The notes below the pieces were generated by a model. That model was not told the origin of the DNA. It saw nothing but the letters and a program-made list of their open reading frames with translations, and ran no database searches. This document shows positions 63,776 through 64,000 of a stretch of 64,000 bases of DNA, one piece after another. The first letter of the stretch is position 1, and each line of letters begins with the position of its first letter. Source of the DNA: Erpobdella octoculata (taxonomy: Eukaryota; Annelida; Clitellata; Hirudinida; Erpobdellidae); the NCBI GenBank assembly GCA_963978895.1, contig OZ022247.1:8802947-8866946 (forward strand), given 5' to 3'. Both the position numbers and the translations under genes were made by a program.

Positions 63776-64000
63776 TATAGATAATCTATTATTATAAATC
63801 ATTTCAGTATGTTCAAAACCATCTCTTCTCCACTAATCCTTGATAATATATTATTATAAATCATTTCAGTATGTTCAAAACCATCTCTTCTTCACCAATC
63901 CTAGATAAAATATTATTATAAATCATTTCAGTATGTTCAAAACCATCTCTTCTCCACCAATCCTTGATAAAATATTATTATAAATCATTTCAGTATGTTC
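63776..64000 (+). repeat. 62-bp tandem array running off the window
   Basis: At least three and a half units of 62 bp, each with AATCATTTCAGTATGTTC and AAAACCATCTCTTCTCC. Every unit contains a good splice-acceptor-like TAAATCATTTCAG. It lies where the next RhoGAP exon would be expected, but 62 is not a multiple of three. Confidence 0.9.

Overview
The window is AT-rich, intron-containing and transposon-crowded nuclear DNA from an invertebrate animal. The genes have GT-AG introns and metazoan domain architectures (Cys-loop receptor subunits; a PX-SH3-RhoGAP protein). There is one eukaryotic tRNA gene. hAT, Helitron-like, pogo/Tigger, Penelope-like, LINE, SINE and Ty3-type sequences fill the rest. 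The phylum cannot be settled from the sequence alone.

Layout. 1-4.2 kb: the end of a hAT-like element, unassigned AT-rich DNA, and two N-terminal exons of a Cys-loop receptor on the minus strand. 4.2-14.6 kb: no confident protein gene, apart from a decayed hAT transposase, a tRNA-Asp(GTC) gene, Helitron-like remnants and long (TA)n and (CA)n tracts. 14.66-23.21 kb: a nicotinic-type Cys-loop subunit (plus strand, six exons seen). Its 5.8-kb intron 2 holds two hAT elements, one of them carrying a nested LINE. 23.2-33.1 kb: Helitron debris, an inverted pair of minisatellites, a hAT element with exact 8-bp target-site duplications (TSDs), a Ty3-type gag remnant and a tandem array of a tRNA-derived SINE. 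33.1-37.3 kb: a second, paralogous nicotinic-type subunit with the same exon phases. Its introns hold a hAT element, a Helitron and an inverted-repeat element nested in the Helitron. 37.3-46.4 kb: a transposon graveyard with three complete hAT elements (one inside another), a 1.46-kb Helitron inside a hAT, pogo-type DNA and LINE remnants. 46.4-60.9 kb: a PX-SH3-RhoGAP gene (ARHGAP32/33 type), thirteen exons, continuing past the window. Its introns hold Penelope-like retroelement fragments with two hammerhead-ribozyme-like folds, a Tigger remnant, RTE-type LINE, SINEs and a hAT inserted in a minisatellite. 61-64 kb: a hAT MITE, a Tigger-type element with an internal 18-bp minisatellite, and a 62-bp tandem array running off the end.

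The two complete subunits are tandem duplicates; the third, opposite-strand fragment suggests a local receptor cluster. Both complete paralogues lack the vicinal cysteines of loop C, the loop A tyrosine and the outer (20') acidic ring, yet keep the loop B tryptophan and the cation-filter glutamate. They look like non-alpha or ligand-divergent cation-channel subunits. The RhoGAP gene is unrelated to them.

The most unusual signals are the pair of hammerhead-like folds in opposite-strand Penelope-like fragments, the transposon nesting readable from intact target-site duplications, and recurrent inverted duplications centred on (TA)n tracts.
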